Source: Ulvibacter litoralis (GTDB lineage: Bacteria; Bacteroidota; Bacteroidia; Flavobacteriales; Flavobacteriaceae). From it: a stretch of DNA of 64,000 nt. The position numbers were made by a program, and so were the translations under genes. Positions 52,702 to 62,366 of the stretch are shown piece after piece. Position 1 is the first letter of the stretch. Each line of letters begins with the position of its first letter. Below the pieces are notes generated by a model. The model ran no database searches. It saw nothing but the letters and a program-made list of their open reading frames with translations, and had not been told where the DNA came from. Where the stretch lies: assembly GCF_900102055.1 (NCBI RefSeq), contig NZ_FNBA01000001.1:1203085-1267084 (forward strand), read 5' to 3'.

Positions 52702-55700
52702 GCTGTTTTATAACGCATATACGTTTATTGAAAAAAATAGCATAGCGAGCTTAGGGGCACTTTTAGTGGTGATTGCTTTCCTCGGATTTTTAGCTTCAAA
52801 AATTGAATTTGAAGAGGATATTACCAAACTTATTCCCACAAATAGTAAAACCCAAGAAGTTCAAAAAGTATTGGCGTCGGTAAACTTTACCGATAAGATT
52901 ATTGTAAATATTCAACGTCAACCCAACGGAACGCTCGAAGATTTGACCAATTACGCAAGTGTGCTTGTGGACAGTCTGCAGAAAGAAATCCCCACACACA
53001 TAAAAAACATTCAAGGAATTGTAAAAGAAGATGCCATCGATTCGACCCTCGATTTTCTGTATTACAATGCGCCTATATTTTTAGAAGATACCGATTATCG
53101 AAAGATTGAAGCCAAACTTCAAAAAGACAGCATCGCAGCCATTACGGAGGCAAATTATAAAATGCTATTGTCACCTTCCGGAATCATTGCCAAGAAAACG
53201 ATACGTCGCGACCCCTTAGGAATTTCCTTTTTGGCATTACAAAAACTACAACAAATCGGTCTTAATGATCAATTTACACTTAAAAATGGCTTTTTAGTCA
53301 GTAAGGACGAGCAAAACGTATTGCTATTTATAACACCCACTTTTCCGTCCAGCGAAACGGCTCAAAATGCACTTTTTGCAGATAGATTATATGAAATTCA
53401 GAAAAAGGTAAATACGGCTTTTTCAGAAAAAGTAGAGAGCGAGTATTTTGGAGCTGCGTTAATTGCGGTTGCCAATGCACAACAAATTAAGAAAGACATT
53501 CAGTTTACGGTAGGGATTGCACTCTCAGTCCTTGTTTTGATTTTTATTCTGTTCTACCGAAAACTCACAATTCCGCTCATTTTATTCACACCTACCTTAT
53601 TTGGAGGGTTGTTGTCGGTAGCGGTTTTGTATTTGGTTCGAGGTCAGATTTCAGCCATTTCGTTGGGAATTGGCTCCGTACTTTTGGGAGTAACACTCGA
53701 TTATTCGTTACACATACTAACGCACATTCGAAATAACGAAACCATTAAAAGTCTTTACAAAGACATCACATTGCCCATTTTAATGAGCAGTCTTACCACG
53801 GCTTTGGCATTTTTATGTTTGCTGTTTTTAGACTCTCAAGCCTTGCAGGATTTAGGGATTTTTGCAGCGGTTAGTGTCATCGGGGCTTCAGTTTTTGCAT
53901 TGCTTTTCATTCCGCAGGTGTACAAAGGAGGAACTTCAAAAAAGCGTAAAAACACCTTGTTAGATCGCATTGCTTCCTACCAGTTTCATCAAAATAAATG
54001 GTTGGTTGGCGGAATCGCATTGTTGGTTTTGGTGAGTGCTTTTACGTATAACAACGTTGTTTTCAATAAAGACATTTCAAAGCTTAACTTTGAACCCCCA
54101 GCGGCTACGGCAGCGAAAGAACATCTCGAAACGCTGACCAATATAGATTTAAAGTCGATGTATTTGGTGGGCTTCGGAAAGACCACAGAAGAGGCACTTG
54201 CAGCGAATGATGTGATTTTTGAAAAGCTTCAATTGCTGAAAGAACGCAACGAAATTACAAGCTATAATTCGATTGGAGCTATTCTTTTTTCTGAAGGTAT
54301 TCAGCAACAAAAAATAGCGCAGTGGAAACAATTTTGGAATCCTGAAACCTTTCAGAAGACACAAACCAACTTAATTGAAAGTGGGGCCACCTTCGGATTT
54401 AAACCCACAACGTTCAAACAGTTTTATACCTTGTTGGAATCAGATTTTGAACCTTTACAAGTTTCAGACTACAGTGCAATTACTTCCTTCTCGATAGACG
54501 ATTTTGTAACGGAAAAAGACGATTTCACAACGGTTACAAGCTTGGTAAAAGTAGGAGAAAGTACTTCTGAAAAAGTAAAAGAAACCTTTAAAGACCTCCC
54601 AAACACATTGCTTATCGATCGACAAGCGATGAACGAAACTCTATTGGGGAATCTTAAAAATGACTTTAACGACTTAATAGGCTATTCGCTTTTGGTGGTG
54701 CTTATTTTGTTGCTGTTGTTTTTTAGAAGCTTCTCACTAACCTTGGTGACGGCAATTCCAATTTTTTTGACGTGGGTCATTACCATTGGCGTGATGGGAC
54801 TTTTCGGACTTGAATTCAATATTTTTAATATTATTATTTCCACCTTTATTTTCGGACTCGGAATCGATTACAGCATTTTTGTTACGAATGGAATGCTTAA
54901 AGAAAACGAAACAGGTGAGAAGACGTTGGCGACTCATAAAACCTCGATTATCTTATCGGTAATCACCACTATTTTAGGGGTTGGTGTTTTAATTTTCGCA
55001 AAACATCCTGCGCTGTATTCAATTTCGGTCGTTTCTATCATCGGGATTTTCGCTGCGATGTTGGTTTCTTTTACCATACAACCCTTACTGTTTAAACTGT
55101 TTATAGGAAGCAAAACAAAGCGACCTATTTCGTTGCGATTGCTACTACACTCGGTTGGTTCGTTTCTGTATTACGGCTTGGGCGGACTATGTCTTTCTAT
55201 TTTTAGTGTGTTGTTAATGCCGTTGATTCCACTGAGCAAAAAAGTGAAAATGTTGGGCTTTCATAAAGTGATTTCGAAATTTATGAAATCTGTTTTATAC
55301 ACCAACCCTTTTGTTAAAAAACGAATCGTTAATGTAGGAAACGAAACCTTTGAAAAGCCTGGAATTATAATCGCGAACCATACGTCGTTCTTAGATATTT
55401 TGGCAATCGGAATGTTGCATCCTAAAATCATTTTCTTGGTGAACGATTGGGTGTATAATTCGCCTATTTTCGGAAAAGCAGTGCAATTGGCAGGTTTTTA
55501 TCCTGTCTCCAACGGAATTGACAATGGCGTAGAGCATTTGCAGGTAAAAGTTGCGCAAGGCTATTCGTTAATGGCATTTCCAGAAGGGACGCGTTCTACG
55601 ACCAATAAGGTGAGACGATTTCACAAAGGCGCCTTTTTTCTTGCGGAGAAATTGAGTTTAGATATTATTCCCGTGCTTATTCATGGGAACTCTGAAGTAC

Positions 55701-56326
55701 TTCCGAAGGGCAGTTTTGTAATTAGAAATGGAAGTATTACCGTTAAAATTTTGGATCGAATTACTTCGGGAAATGACACGTTTGGAACAACCTACAAGGA
55801 TAGAACAAAGCGTATCAGCGCCTATTTTAGAACAGAATTGGAAGCATTACGAAACGATATTGAAGGGGAAACGTACTTTCATGATTTGATAAAATTAGAG
55901 TATCGGTACAAGGGAGATGCTTTGTATGCATGGGTTAAAAACGACTTGAAAGCAAACGCAGCGGTGTATAAAACGGTGATGGATACATTGCCCAAAAACG
56001 CCAGTATTGTAAATCTTTCTGAGAACAAGGGTGTATTAGACTTCTTGTTGATGCTAGATAGTACCGACCGTAAAATTTGTACCTACATCGAAGATGAAGA
56101 GGTGAGAGTGATTGTTGAAAATAGTTTTATAACCGAGCATTACAAGCGATTAACGTTTGCTGCTTCTGAAAAAGAGGCATTGGATTTTCCTGGACATTTT
56201 TATATTTTAAATGCTTCGGAAAGTGCTACAGCATTGTTGAATGATGTTAAGAAGTCTTCAGATTTAGACTTTCAAATTGTTTTTCAAAACCATAAACTTA
56301 GTATCTTTAAAAAAACAGAAGAATAG
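52694..56326 (+). CDS. MMPL exporter–acyltransferase–methyltransferase-like fusion
   Basis: A 1210-residue fusion. The N-terminal MMPL/RND module (about 1-870) has a first helix near 10-30, two sets of membrane helices and large periplasmic loops. A PlsC-type acyltransferase domain follows, with NHTSFLD near 895 and FPEGTRS near 962. The last ~130 residues look like a class I methyltransferase remnant, but the glycine-rich SAM loop is replaced by IVNLSENKGVL, so it is probably inactive. This trifunctional organisation is known in flavobacteria. It likely moves an acylated product across the inner membrane. The ATG at 52694 is used. Confidence 0.92.
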   Translation: MNKLFYNAYTFIEKNSIASLGALLVVIAFLGFLASKIEFEEDITKLIPTNSKTQEVQKVLASVNFTDKIIVNIQRQPNGTLEDLTNYASVLVDSLQKEIPTHIKNIQGIVKEDAIDSTLDFLYYNAPIFLEDTDYRKIEAKLQKDSIAAITEANYKMLLSPSGIIAKKTIRRDPLGISFLALQKLQQIGLNDQFTLKNGFLVSKDEQNVLLFITPTFPSSETAQNALFADRLYEIQKKVNTAFSEKVESEYFGAALIAVANAQQIKKDIQFTVGIALSVLVLIFILFYRKLTIPLILFTPTLFGGLLSVAVLYLVRGQISAISLGIGSVLLGVTLDYSLHILTHIRNNETIKSLYKDITLPILMSSLTTALAFLCLLFLDSQALQDLGIFAAVSVIGASVFALLFIPQVYKGGTSKKRKNTLLDRIASYQFHQNKWLVGGIALLVLVSAFTYNNVVFNKDISKLNFEPPAATAAKEHLETLTNIDLKSMYLVGFGKTTEEALAANDVIFEKLQLLKERNEITSYNSIGAILFSEGIQQQKIAQWKQFWNPETFQKTQTNLIESGATFGFKPTTFKQFYTLLESDFEPLQVSDYSAITSFSIDDFVTEKDDFTTVTSLVKVGESTSEKVKETFKDLPNTLLIDRQAMNETLLGNLKNDFNDLIGYSLLVVLILLLLFFRSFSLTLVTAIPIFLTWVITIGVMGLFGLEFNIFNIIISTFIFGLGIDYSIFVTNGMLKENETGEKTLATHKTSIILSVITTILGVGVLIFAKHPALYSISVVSIIGIFAAMLVSFTIQPLLFKLFIGSKTKRPISLRLLLHSVGSFLYYGLGGLCLSIFSVLLMPLIPLSKKVKMLGFHKVISKFMKSVLYTNPFVKKRIVNVGNETFEKPGIIIANHTSFLDILAIGMLHPKIIFLVNDWVYNSPIFGKAVQLAGFYPVSNGIDNGVEHLQVKVAQGYSLMAFPEGTRSTTNKVRRFHKGAFFLAEKLSLDIIPVLIHGNSEVLPKGSFVIRNGSITVKILDRITSGNDTFGTTYKDRTKRISAYFRTELEALRNDIEGETYFHDLIKLEYRYKGDALYAWVKNDLKANAAVYKTVMDTLPKNASIVNLSENKGVLDFLLMLDSTDRKICTYIEDEEVRVIVENSFITEHYKRLTFAASEKEALDFPGHFYILNASESATALLNDVKKSSDLDFQIVFQNHKLSIFKKTEE

Positions 56327-57871
56327 TTGAAGTATCAAGAGAAATATGATGTTGTTATTGTTGGAAGTGGCTTAGGAGGTCTTGTTTCTGCTATTATTCT
56401 TGCCAAAGAAGGGAAAAGTGTTTGTGTATTAGAAAAGAACAATCAGTTTGGAGGAAATCTTCAAACCTTCGTTCGAAACAAAACAATATTTGACACGGGA
56501 GTTCATTATATCGGAGGACTTTCCGAAGGGCAAAACCTCTATCAATATTTTAAGTATTTAGGAATTATAGATGATATCGAGCTCAAACAACTCGATCAAA
56601 ATGGATTTGATATTATCACCTTTGATGATGATACGGTAGAATACAGACACGGCCAAGGCTACGATAATTTCATTAAAAATCTAGTAGAACAGTTTCCAGA
56701 AGAAGAAAAAGCCATCCATACCTACTGTGATAAATTGAAAGAAACCTGTCGTCAGTTTCCGCTGTATATGGTAGAAGTGGGAAAACCTTATTATGAAGAT
56801 ACGAAGGTCTTTGAAATCTTTGCCAAAGATTATATCGATTCGGTAACGACTAATAAAAAGCTACGAGCAGTACTTTCAGGAAGTAATTTGCTATACGCAG
56901 GAGAAGCAGATCGAACTCCTTTTTATGTGCATGCTTTATCTGTGAACAGTTACATTGAAAGTTCGTATCGGTGTGTCAATGGAGGAAGTCAGATTACCAA
57001 AGCATTGTTGAAGCGATTAAAAGAAGCAGGTGGAGAAGCGTACAAACGTCACGAAGTAACAACGTTTAACCTTATCGATGGAGAAGTAGCTTCAGTAACG
57101 CTAGCCAATGGTATAGAAATTAAAGGAGATACTTTTATTTCGAATATAGAACCGAAACTAACCATACAGATGGTTGGTGAAGGGAGTTTCCGAAAATCGT
57201 ATGTTTCAAGAATTAAAAATATTGAAAGTACGATGGCAGCTTTCACGTTGTATTTGGTGTTAAAGCCAGGCACTTTTGAATACCTAAACAAGAATTATTA
57301 CCATTATAAAGATGAAGATGCTGTTTGGGATGCGTTTAATTATACGCAAGAAAATTGGCCAAGAGCGTATATGATTTCTATGGGAATCAAGAAAAATTCA
57401 GATGGCTACGGCGACAATTTGACGGCAATGACTTATATGAATTTCGACGAAATGAAACCTTGGGAAGGTACGTTTAATACCGCAGCCGATAAAAATGAAC
57501 GCGGCCAAACCTACGACGAATTCAAAAAAGAAAAAGAAGAGCAATTTATAACTGAAATAGAGAAGAAATTTCCAAACATTCGCGATTGTATTGAGGCGGT
57601 GTATTCTTCAACCCCTTTGTCATATCGTGATTATATAGGAAGCAACCGTGGTTCTATGTATGGATATGTAAAAGATGCAAACAACCCTTTAAAATCGTTT
57701 ATTTCAGCAAGAACAAAAATTAAAAACCTCTATTTCACAGGACAAAGCTTGAATATGCACGGTATTTTAGGTGTTACAATTAGTGGGGTTGTGACCTGTT
57801 CATTGCTTTTAGGAAGTGAATATTTGGTATCTAAAGTTAAAGAAGCGAATAAGAAAGAAGTAAAAGTCTAA
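56327..57871 (+). CDS. CrtI/retinol-saturase-like FAD oxidoreductase
   Basis: A 514-residue flavoprotein. The N-terminal dinucleotide site VVIVGSGLGGLVSAI is followed by the second FAD block LEKNNQFGGNLQTF. A C-terminal YFTGQSLNMHG resembles the FAD-contact block of phytoene desaturases and carotenoid isomerases. It could desaturate, saturate or isomerise part of the polyene or an alkyl chain. It starts with TTG at 56327, one base after the preceding stop. No membrane helix is evident. Confidence 0.88.
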   Translation: MKYQEKYDVVIVGSGLGGLVSAIILAKEGKSVCVLEKNNQFGGNLQTFVRNKTIFDTGVHYIGGLSEGQNLYQYFKYLGIIDDIELKQLDQNGFDIITFDDDTVEYRHGQGYDNFIKNLVEQFPEEEKAIHTYCDKLKETCRQFPLYMVEVGKPYYEDTKVFEIFAKDYIDSVTTNKKLRAVLSGSNLLYAGEADRTPFYVHALSVNSYIESSYRCVNGGSQITKALLKRLKEAGGEAYKRHEVTTFNLIDGEVASVTLANGIEIKGDTFISNIEPKLTIQMVGEGSFRKSYVSRIKNIESTMAAFTLYLVLKPGTFEYLNKNYYHYKDEDAVWDAFNYTQENWPRAYMISMGIKKNSDGYGDNLTAMTYMNFDEMKPWEGTFNTAADKNERGQTYDEFKKEKEEQFITEIEKKFPNIRDCIEAVYSSTPLSYRDYIGSNRGSMYGYVKDANNPLKSFISARTKIKNLYFTGQSLNMHGILGVTISGVVTCSLLLGSEYLVSKVKEANKKEVKV

Positions 57872-57876
57872 GTTTC

Positions 57877-58764
57877 ATGGGGCAAATTAAGACAATACCT
57901 ATTGAAAGGGTGCAGAGTATTACCAAAAAGGAGTTTGTAGAAAAATACTACAAACCGCAGCGTCCTGTGCTTATCGAAAACCTAACCAAAGATTGGGGTG
58001 CTTATACAAAATGGAATTTAGAGTACTTTCAAGAACACGGAGGGGATCAAATTGTTCCTTTGTACAATAGCGAACCTACCAAAGGGAAACAAAACTCCGC
58101 AGCGCCCGTTAAAGAAATGAAGCTCTACGATTACTTGGAACTGCTAAAAACACAACCTACCGATCTTCGTATCTTTTTCTTTAATATTTTAGACAACTTG
58201 CCAGAATTATTAAAAGATATAAAGTATCCAGACATCGGACTCAAGTTTTTTAAACGTTTGCCGGTGATGTTTTTTGGCGGAGGCGGTTCTAAAGTATTGC
58301 CGCACTACGATATGGACTTGTCAGATTTGGTGCATTTTCATTTTCACGGGCATAAAAGTGTGACTTTGTTTTCGCCCAAACAAACCAAGTATTTGTATAA
58401 AGTGCCATTTGCGGTTCATAATTTAGAAACCATCGATTTAGACCATCCCGATTTTGAAACCTATCCAGCATTACACTATTTGGAAGGAATTCAGGTCGAA
58501 ATGAAACACGGCGACGCCCTTTACATGCCAAGTGGCTATTGGCATTACATAAAATATCTAGACGGCGGTTTTTCGATTACATTACGTGCATTGCCTCGAC
58601 ACCCAGTGCGTTTGGTAAAAATGCTTGGCAATGTATTTGTGATGCGCCCTTTTGAAAATATCATGCGAAAGCTATGGGGTCAAACATGGGTAGATCGTAA
58701 GGAAGCACGGATTTTAAGAACCACTAATGAGAAGGTTCGTAAACGTCAAAAGAGTCATGCGTAA
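57877..58764 (+). CDS. JmjC-like cupin protein
   Basis: A 295-residue cupin-8/JmjC-like protein. The Fe(II)-binding triad of 2-oxoglutarate dioxygenases is present: His143 and Asp145 in LPHYDMD and His223 in SGYWHYI. It may hydroxylate the pigment or a protein partner. A role in flexirubin clusters is not established as far as I know. No signal peptide is seen. Its stop overlaps the next start by 8 bp. Confidence 0.87.
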   Translation: MGQIKTIPIERVQSITKKEFVEKYYKPQRPVLIENLTKDWGAYTKWNLEYFQEHGGDQIVPLYNSEPTKGKQNSAAPVKEMKLYDYLELLKTQPTDLRIFFFNILDNLPELLKDIKYPDIGLKFFKRLPVMFFGGGGSKVLPHYDMDLSDLVHFHFHGHKSVTLFSPKQTKYLYKVPFAVHNLETIDLDHPDFETYPALHYLEGIQVEMKHGDALYMPSGYWHYIKYLDGGFSITLRALPRHPVRLVKMLGNVFVMRPFENIMRKLWGQTWVDRKEARILRTTNEKVRKRQKSHA

Positions 58765-60439
58765 CAAGTACTATTTTCTATATTTTTTAGGAGGACTTTG
58801 TACTCTTTTTGTATTGACGTCTTGTGGAATTTCAAAATCACTAAAGGACCGTCCAGATGTAGGTAACTATCACGTAAACCTTCCTGAAAGAACCCAGATA
58901 TCAGATTCTACCTTTGTACTTGGAGCTAATTTTTTAACCAAAAACAAACACGGACTTTGGGAATTGTATGTAGAAGGAAATCCTTTAGAGAGAGGAATGG
59001 CTATTGGAAGTCTAACTCAAGAATTACTTCAGAAGCAAGAAAAAGTCTTTTTATCTAAAGTGAACGATTTAGTGCCTTCCAAAACCAAACAAGCCTTGTT
59101 GCGAAGCTTTTTAAAATACTACAATCGGAAGATGTACAAACACGTTACCGAAGAATACAAAACCGAGATTTATGGTGTATCTCAGTATTCTTCAGACACG
59201 TTTAATAGCATTGCACCACCGTATCTTCGAGCCTTGTATTTACACAGTGCGCACGATATTGGACACGCCCTGCAAGATTTGGCGTTGGTGGGTTGTTCGT
59301 CATTTGCGGTTTGGGATGCTAAAACAGAAGACGGGGAACTGCTCATTGGACGTAATTTCGATTTTTACGCAGGCGATGCTTTTGCGGAAGAGAAAATTGT
59401 GGCGTTTGTAAATCCTTCGGAAGGGTATAAATTTATGTCGGTTACTTGGGGAGGCATGATTGGCGTTGTGTCTGGAATGAACGATCAAGGACTTACAGTT
59501 ACGATTAACGCAGGAAAATCTAAGATTCCGCTAACTGCTAAAACGCCTATTTCGTTAGTAACACGAGAGATTTTACAATATGCGTCTACCATCGCGGAAG
59601 CGATTGAAATTGCGAAAAAGCGAGAAGTATTTGTTTCGGAAGCGATATTTATAGGAAGTGCCAACGATAAAGAAGCAGCGCTTATTGAAGTTTCTCCACA
59701 TAAATTAGGGGTGTATGACGTTCCGAATGAGCATCAATTGGTGTGTTCCAATCATTTTCAGAGTGACGCGTTTTCAGAAGACAAGCGGAACATTAAACAG
59801 ATTGCCGAAAGTCATTCGCAGTATCGCTACGATCGTATGGAAGAGTTACTTTCCGAAGAAAATAAACTGAATCCGACAAAGGCAGTGGCTATTTTACGGA
59901 ACAAAGAAGGGTTGAACGATAAACCAATTGGCTACGGAAACGAAAAAGCATTGAACCAATTATTAGCGCATCACGGCATTGTATTTCAGCCTGAAAAATT
60001 AAGAGTTTGGGTGTCGACCAATCCGTATCAGTTGGGTGAGTTTGTGGCGTACGATTTAAACGAGGTGTTTAAAAATCGAGATGGAACCCCTTCAGAAGAG
60101 TCGGTAGCATCTAAAAATTTAACCATAGCTGAAGATCCTTTTGCGACTTCGGAAGCCTTTCAAAAATATGAAGCGTATCGCGTTTTAGAACGAGAAGTAG
60201 AAGCGGCTATTGAAGAAAAAACGGTGTTGAAAGCCAAAAAACTTTCAGAATTACAAAATTATAACCCCGAATATTGGAAAGCATACTATCTTGCAGGCTA
60301 CTATTATTATGAACACAAACAATTTTCAGAAGCAGCAAAAGCATTTGAAAAGGCAAAAGAGAAAGAGATAACTACCGTTCCAGATCGCGAACGAGTAGAG
60401 AAGTATCTTAAAAAATCAATTCGAAAAGCAACACAATGA
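58757..60439 (+). CDS. C45-type autoproteolytic acyltransferase lipoprotein
   Basis: A 560-residue lipoprotein: a hydrophobic N-terminus ends in the lipobox LTSC. The family is the Ntn-hydrolase of penicillin acyltransferase type (peptidase C45). The likely self-processing nucleophile is Cys180 in LVGCSSFAVW, followed by LLIGRNFDF, which fits the pattern. The C-terminal ~80 residues form a TPR-like helix pair. It would act outside the inner membrane, hydrolysing or making an amide or ester. The ATG at 58757 is preferred over an upstream alternative that lies inside the previous gene. Confidence 0.88.
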   Translation: MRNKYYFLYFLGGLCTLFVLTSCGISKSLKDRPDVGNYHVNLPERTQISDSTFVLGANFLTKNKHGLWELYVEGNPLERGMAIGSLTQELLQKQEKVFLSKVNDLVPSKTKQALLRSFLKYYNRKMYKHVTEEYKTEIYGVSQYSSDTFNSIAPPYLRALYLHSAHDIGHALQDLALVGCSSFAVWDAKTEDGELLIGRNFDFYAGDAFAEEKIVAFVNPSEGYKFMSVTWGGMIGVVSGMNDQGLTVTINAGKSKIPLTAKTPISLVTREILQYASTIAEAIEIAKKREVFVSEAIFIGSANDKEAALIEVSPHKLGVYDVPNEHQLVCSNHFQSDAFSEDKRNIKQIAESHSQYRYDRMEELLSEENKLNPTKAVAILRNKEGLNDKPIGYGNEKALNQLLAHHGIVFQPEKLRVWVSTNPYQLGEFVAYDLNEVFKNRDGTPSEESVASKNLTIAEDPFATSEAFQKYEAYRVLEREVEAAIEEKTVLKAKKLSELQNYNPEYWKAYYLAGYYYYEHKQFSEAAKAFEKAKEKEITTVPDRERVEKYLKKSIRKATQ

Positions 60440-61725
60440 TTCCTGAAATAGAAAAAAAAGCTTCCTACGAAATAAAGGCCTTTCAGGAACAAAAACTGAA
60501 AGAAATACTGCAGTATGTTTCGCAACATTCGGCCTATTATCAGCAAGTATTTAAGGAGAAGAACATTGCGATCGATGCGATTACAGCCTTAGAAGATCTT
60601 TCTAAAATCCCGGTGACGACCAAAGACGACTTACAAAAAAACAATGATGCCTTTTTGTGTGTTCCAAAGAAAAAAATTATTGATTATGTAACCACTTCCG
60701 GTACCTTAGGCGACCCTGTAACCTTCGCGTTAACCGATACCGATTTGGAGCGTTTGGCGTACAATGAAGCGATTTCATTTGCGTGTGCAGGAGTAGGCGA
60801 AGACGATATTTTACAATTAATGACTACGATGGATCGCCGTTTCATGGCAGGTTTGGCGTATTTTTTAGGGGCTAGAAAATTAGGTGCAGGAATTGTAAGA
60901 GTGGGTTCTGGGGTTCCCGAATTGCAATGGGATTCTATCCAAAAGTTTCGGCCTAGTTATTTAATTTGCGTGCCTTCTTTTTTGCTGAAACTCATCGAAT
61001 TTGCACAACAGCACAACATAGATTTAAGTACAACAGGTGTAAAAGGAGCGATTTGTATTGGAGAACCTATTCGCAATGAAGATTTTTCGTTGAATGTATT
61101 GGCTAAAAAAATTAAGGCCTCTTGGGATATTGAGTTGTTTTCAACCTATGCCTCTACCGAGATGAGTACTGCTTTTAACGAGTGTGAACAGCATGTAGGA
61201 GGGCATCATCATCCAGAACTAATTATTGCTGAGGTGTTGGACGAAAACGAGGAACCAGTTGCGGAAGGCGGTATTGGCGAGTTGGTAATTACAACCCTCG
61301 GTGTAGAAGCGATGCCCTTGCTTCGTTTTAAAACGGGCGATATGGTACAAGCGTATTTTGGAAATTGCGATTGTGGGCGAAATACCATGCGTTTGGGACC
61401 TGTGGTTGGTCGAAAAAAACAAATGATTAAATATAAGGGAACTACCTTGTATCCACCTGCGATTTTCAATGTGTTAAACCAGTTTAGCGCGATAGATGCC
61501 TTTGTAATTGAGATCTATCACAATAGTTTAGGAACCGATGAGATTTGTATTAAGATTGCTTCGGAAAGTGCTTCGGAAACATTATTGAATGAGCTTAAAA
61601 ATCACGTTCGGGCAAAACTTAGGGTGACGCCAAAAATTGAATTCCATAGCCTGGCTGAAATTGACAAAATTCGATTCCCAGCCATGAGCAGAAAGCCCAT
61701 TCCAATTGTTGACTTACGGAAATAA
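60436..61725 (+). CDS. Phenylacetate-CoA ligase-like aryl-acid activating enzyme
   Basis: A 429-residue ANL-superfamily adenylating enzyme of the phenylacetate-CoA ligase type. The P-loop-like VTTSGTLGDPVTF is at about 85-97. YASTEMS and LLRFKTGDM are the adenylation motifs, and the C-terminal SLAEIDKIRFPAMSRKPI closes the fold. It probably activates 4-coumarate from the lyase and delivers it to an ACP or CoA as starter. It is the final gene of the operon, overlapping the previous stop by 4 bp. Confidence 0.92.
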   Translation: MIPEIEKKASYEIKAFQEQKLKEILQYVSQHSAYYQQVFKEKNIAIDAITALEDLSKIPVTTKDDLQKNNDAFLCVPKKKIIDYVTTSGTLGDPVTFALTDTDLERLAYNEAISFACAGVGEDDILQLMTTMDRRFMAGLAYFLGARKLGAGIVRVGSGVPELQWDSIQKFRPSYLICVPSFLLKLIEFAQQHNIDLSTTGVKGAICIGEPIRNEDFSLNVLAKKIKASWDIELFSTYASTEMSTAFNECEQHVGGHHHPELIIAEVLDENEEPVAEGGIGELVITTLGVEAMPLLRFKTGDMVQAYFGNCDCGRNTMRLGPVVGRKKQMIKYKGTTLYPPAIFNVLNQFSAIDAFVIEIYHNSLGTDEICIKIASESASETLLNELKNHVRAKLRVTPKIEFHSLAEIDKIRFPAMSRKPIPIVDLRK

Positions 61726-61733
61726 ACTCAAAA

Positions 61734-62366
61734 TCACCTATTCTCTATAGGTACACTTTCTTGAAGCAGACGCCAGGTATACCCTAATTCGCTCGTTTCA
61801 TCTATATCGAATACAGAGTAATTCCGAAGTATTTCATTTGGATTCTTTGGATTGATAGCAATGACTTGTTCTATTTCAGGGAGGTTGCTTTTATGAACTG
61901 CAAATCCATTCATTACGGGTTTCCATTCATTATTTCGAAAAACATACAGAAAATACTTATTAAAATTCGGGTCTTTCAGTTTTGCTGTGAGTAGAATTAA
62001 TTCCCTGTCGAAGCCTTCCAGCATTACTTTTGATACGATTCCGCCATGCGTTTTTGGAATTTTTAATTGCGGACACGTATTATTTTCAAAAGAAACAAAC
62101 GTTGTTTCATTAGCGCGGTCCACATGTGAAACCTGTGCGTAAAACGGAGTAGCATCTCCTCTAAAATCACCCAAAACGGCGCCTTTAGGGAGTGTGCTAA
62201 TTGTTTCTAAAGGAATTTCCTGATGAACTGTTTGGGTTCCTGAGGTGTTAGATACTTCCGTATGTACAGTTTCGTTTCCGCCTCCAATAATTGGTCCGGA
62301 GGATTTTGAAGGCGTACCACAGCTATAAAGTAAAACTGAAATAGATAAACTTAAAAATCGAATCAT
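61734..62366 (-). CDS. Lipoprotein of unknown function
   Basis: A 210-residue lipoprotein with lipobox LLYSC, Cys16 predicted as acylated. The mature part begins with a Ser/Gly/Thr-rich linker and is otherwise beta-rich; no named domain is recognised. It overlaps the stress-protein gene by 4 bp (ATGA), so both are co-transcribed. It converges on the end of the flexirubin operon with only 8 bp between stops, so readthrough would produce antisense RNA. A small ACCTAT/ATAGGT hairpin lies at 61736-61752. Confidence 0.82.
   Translation of the reverse strand: MIRFLSLSISVLLYSCGTPSKSSGPIIGGGNETVHTEVSNTSGTQTVHQEIPLETISTLPKGAVLGDFRGDATPFYAQVSHVDRANETTFVSFENNTCPQLKIPKTHGGIVSKVMLEGFDRELILLTAKLKDPNFNKYFLYVFRNNEWKPVMNGFAVHKSNLPEIEQVIAINPKNPNEILRNYSVFDIDETSELGYTWRLLQESVPIENR

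Noticed and set aside
29065-61725. Carotenoid cluster because of the CrtI-like gene
   Set aside because: No phytoene synthase, lycopene cyclase or geranylgeranyl synthase is present; the context is type II polyketide and dialkylresorcinol chemistry.
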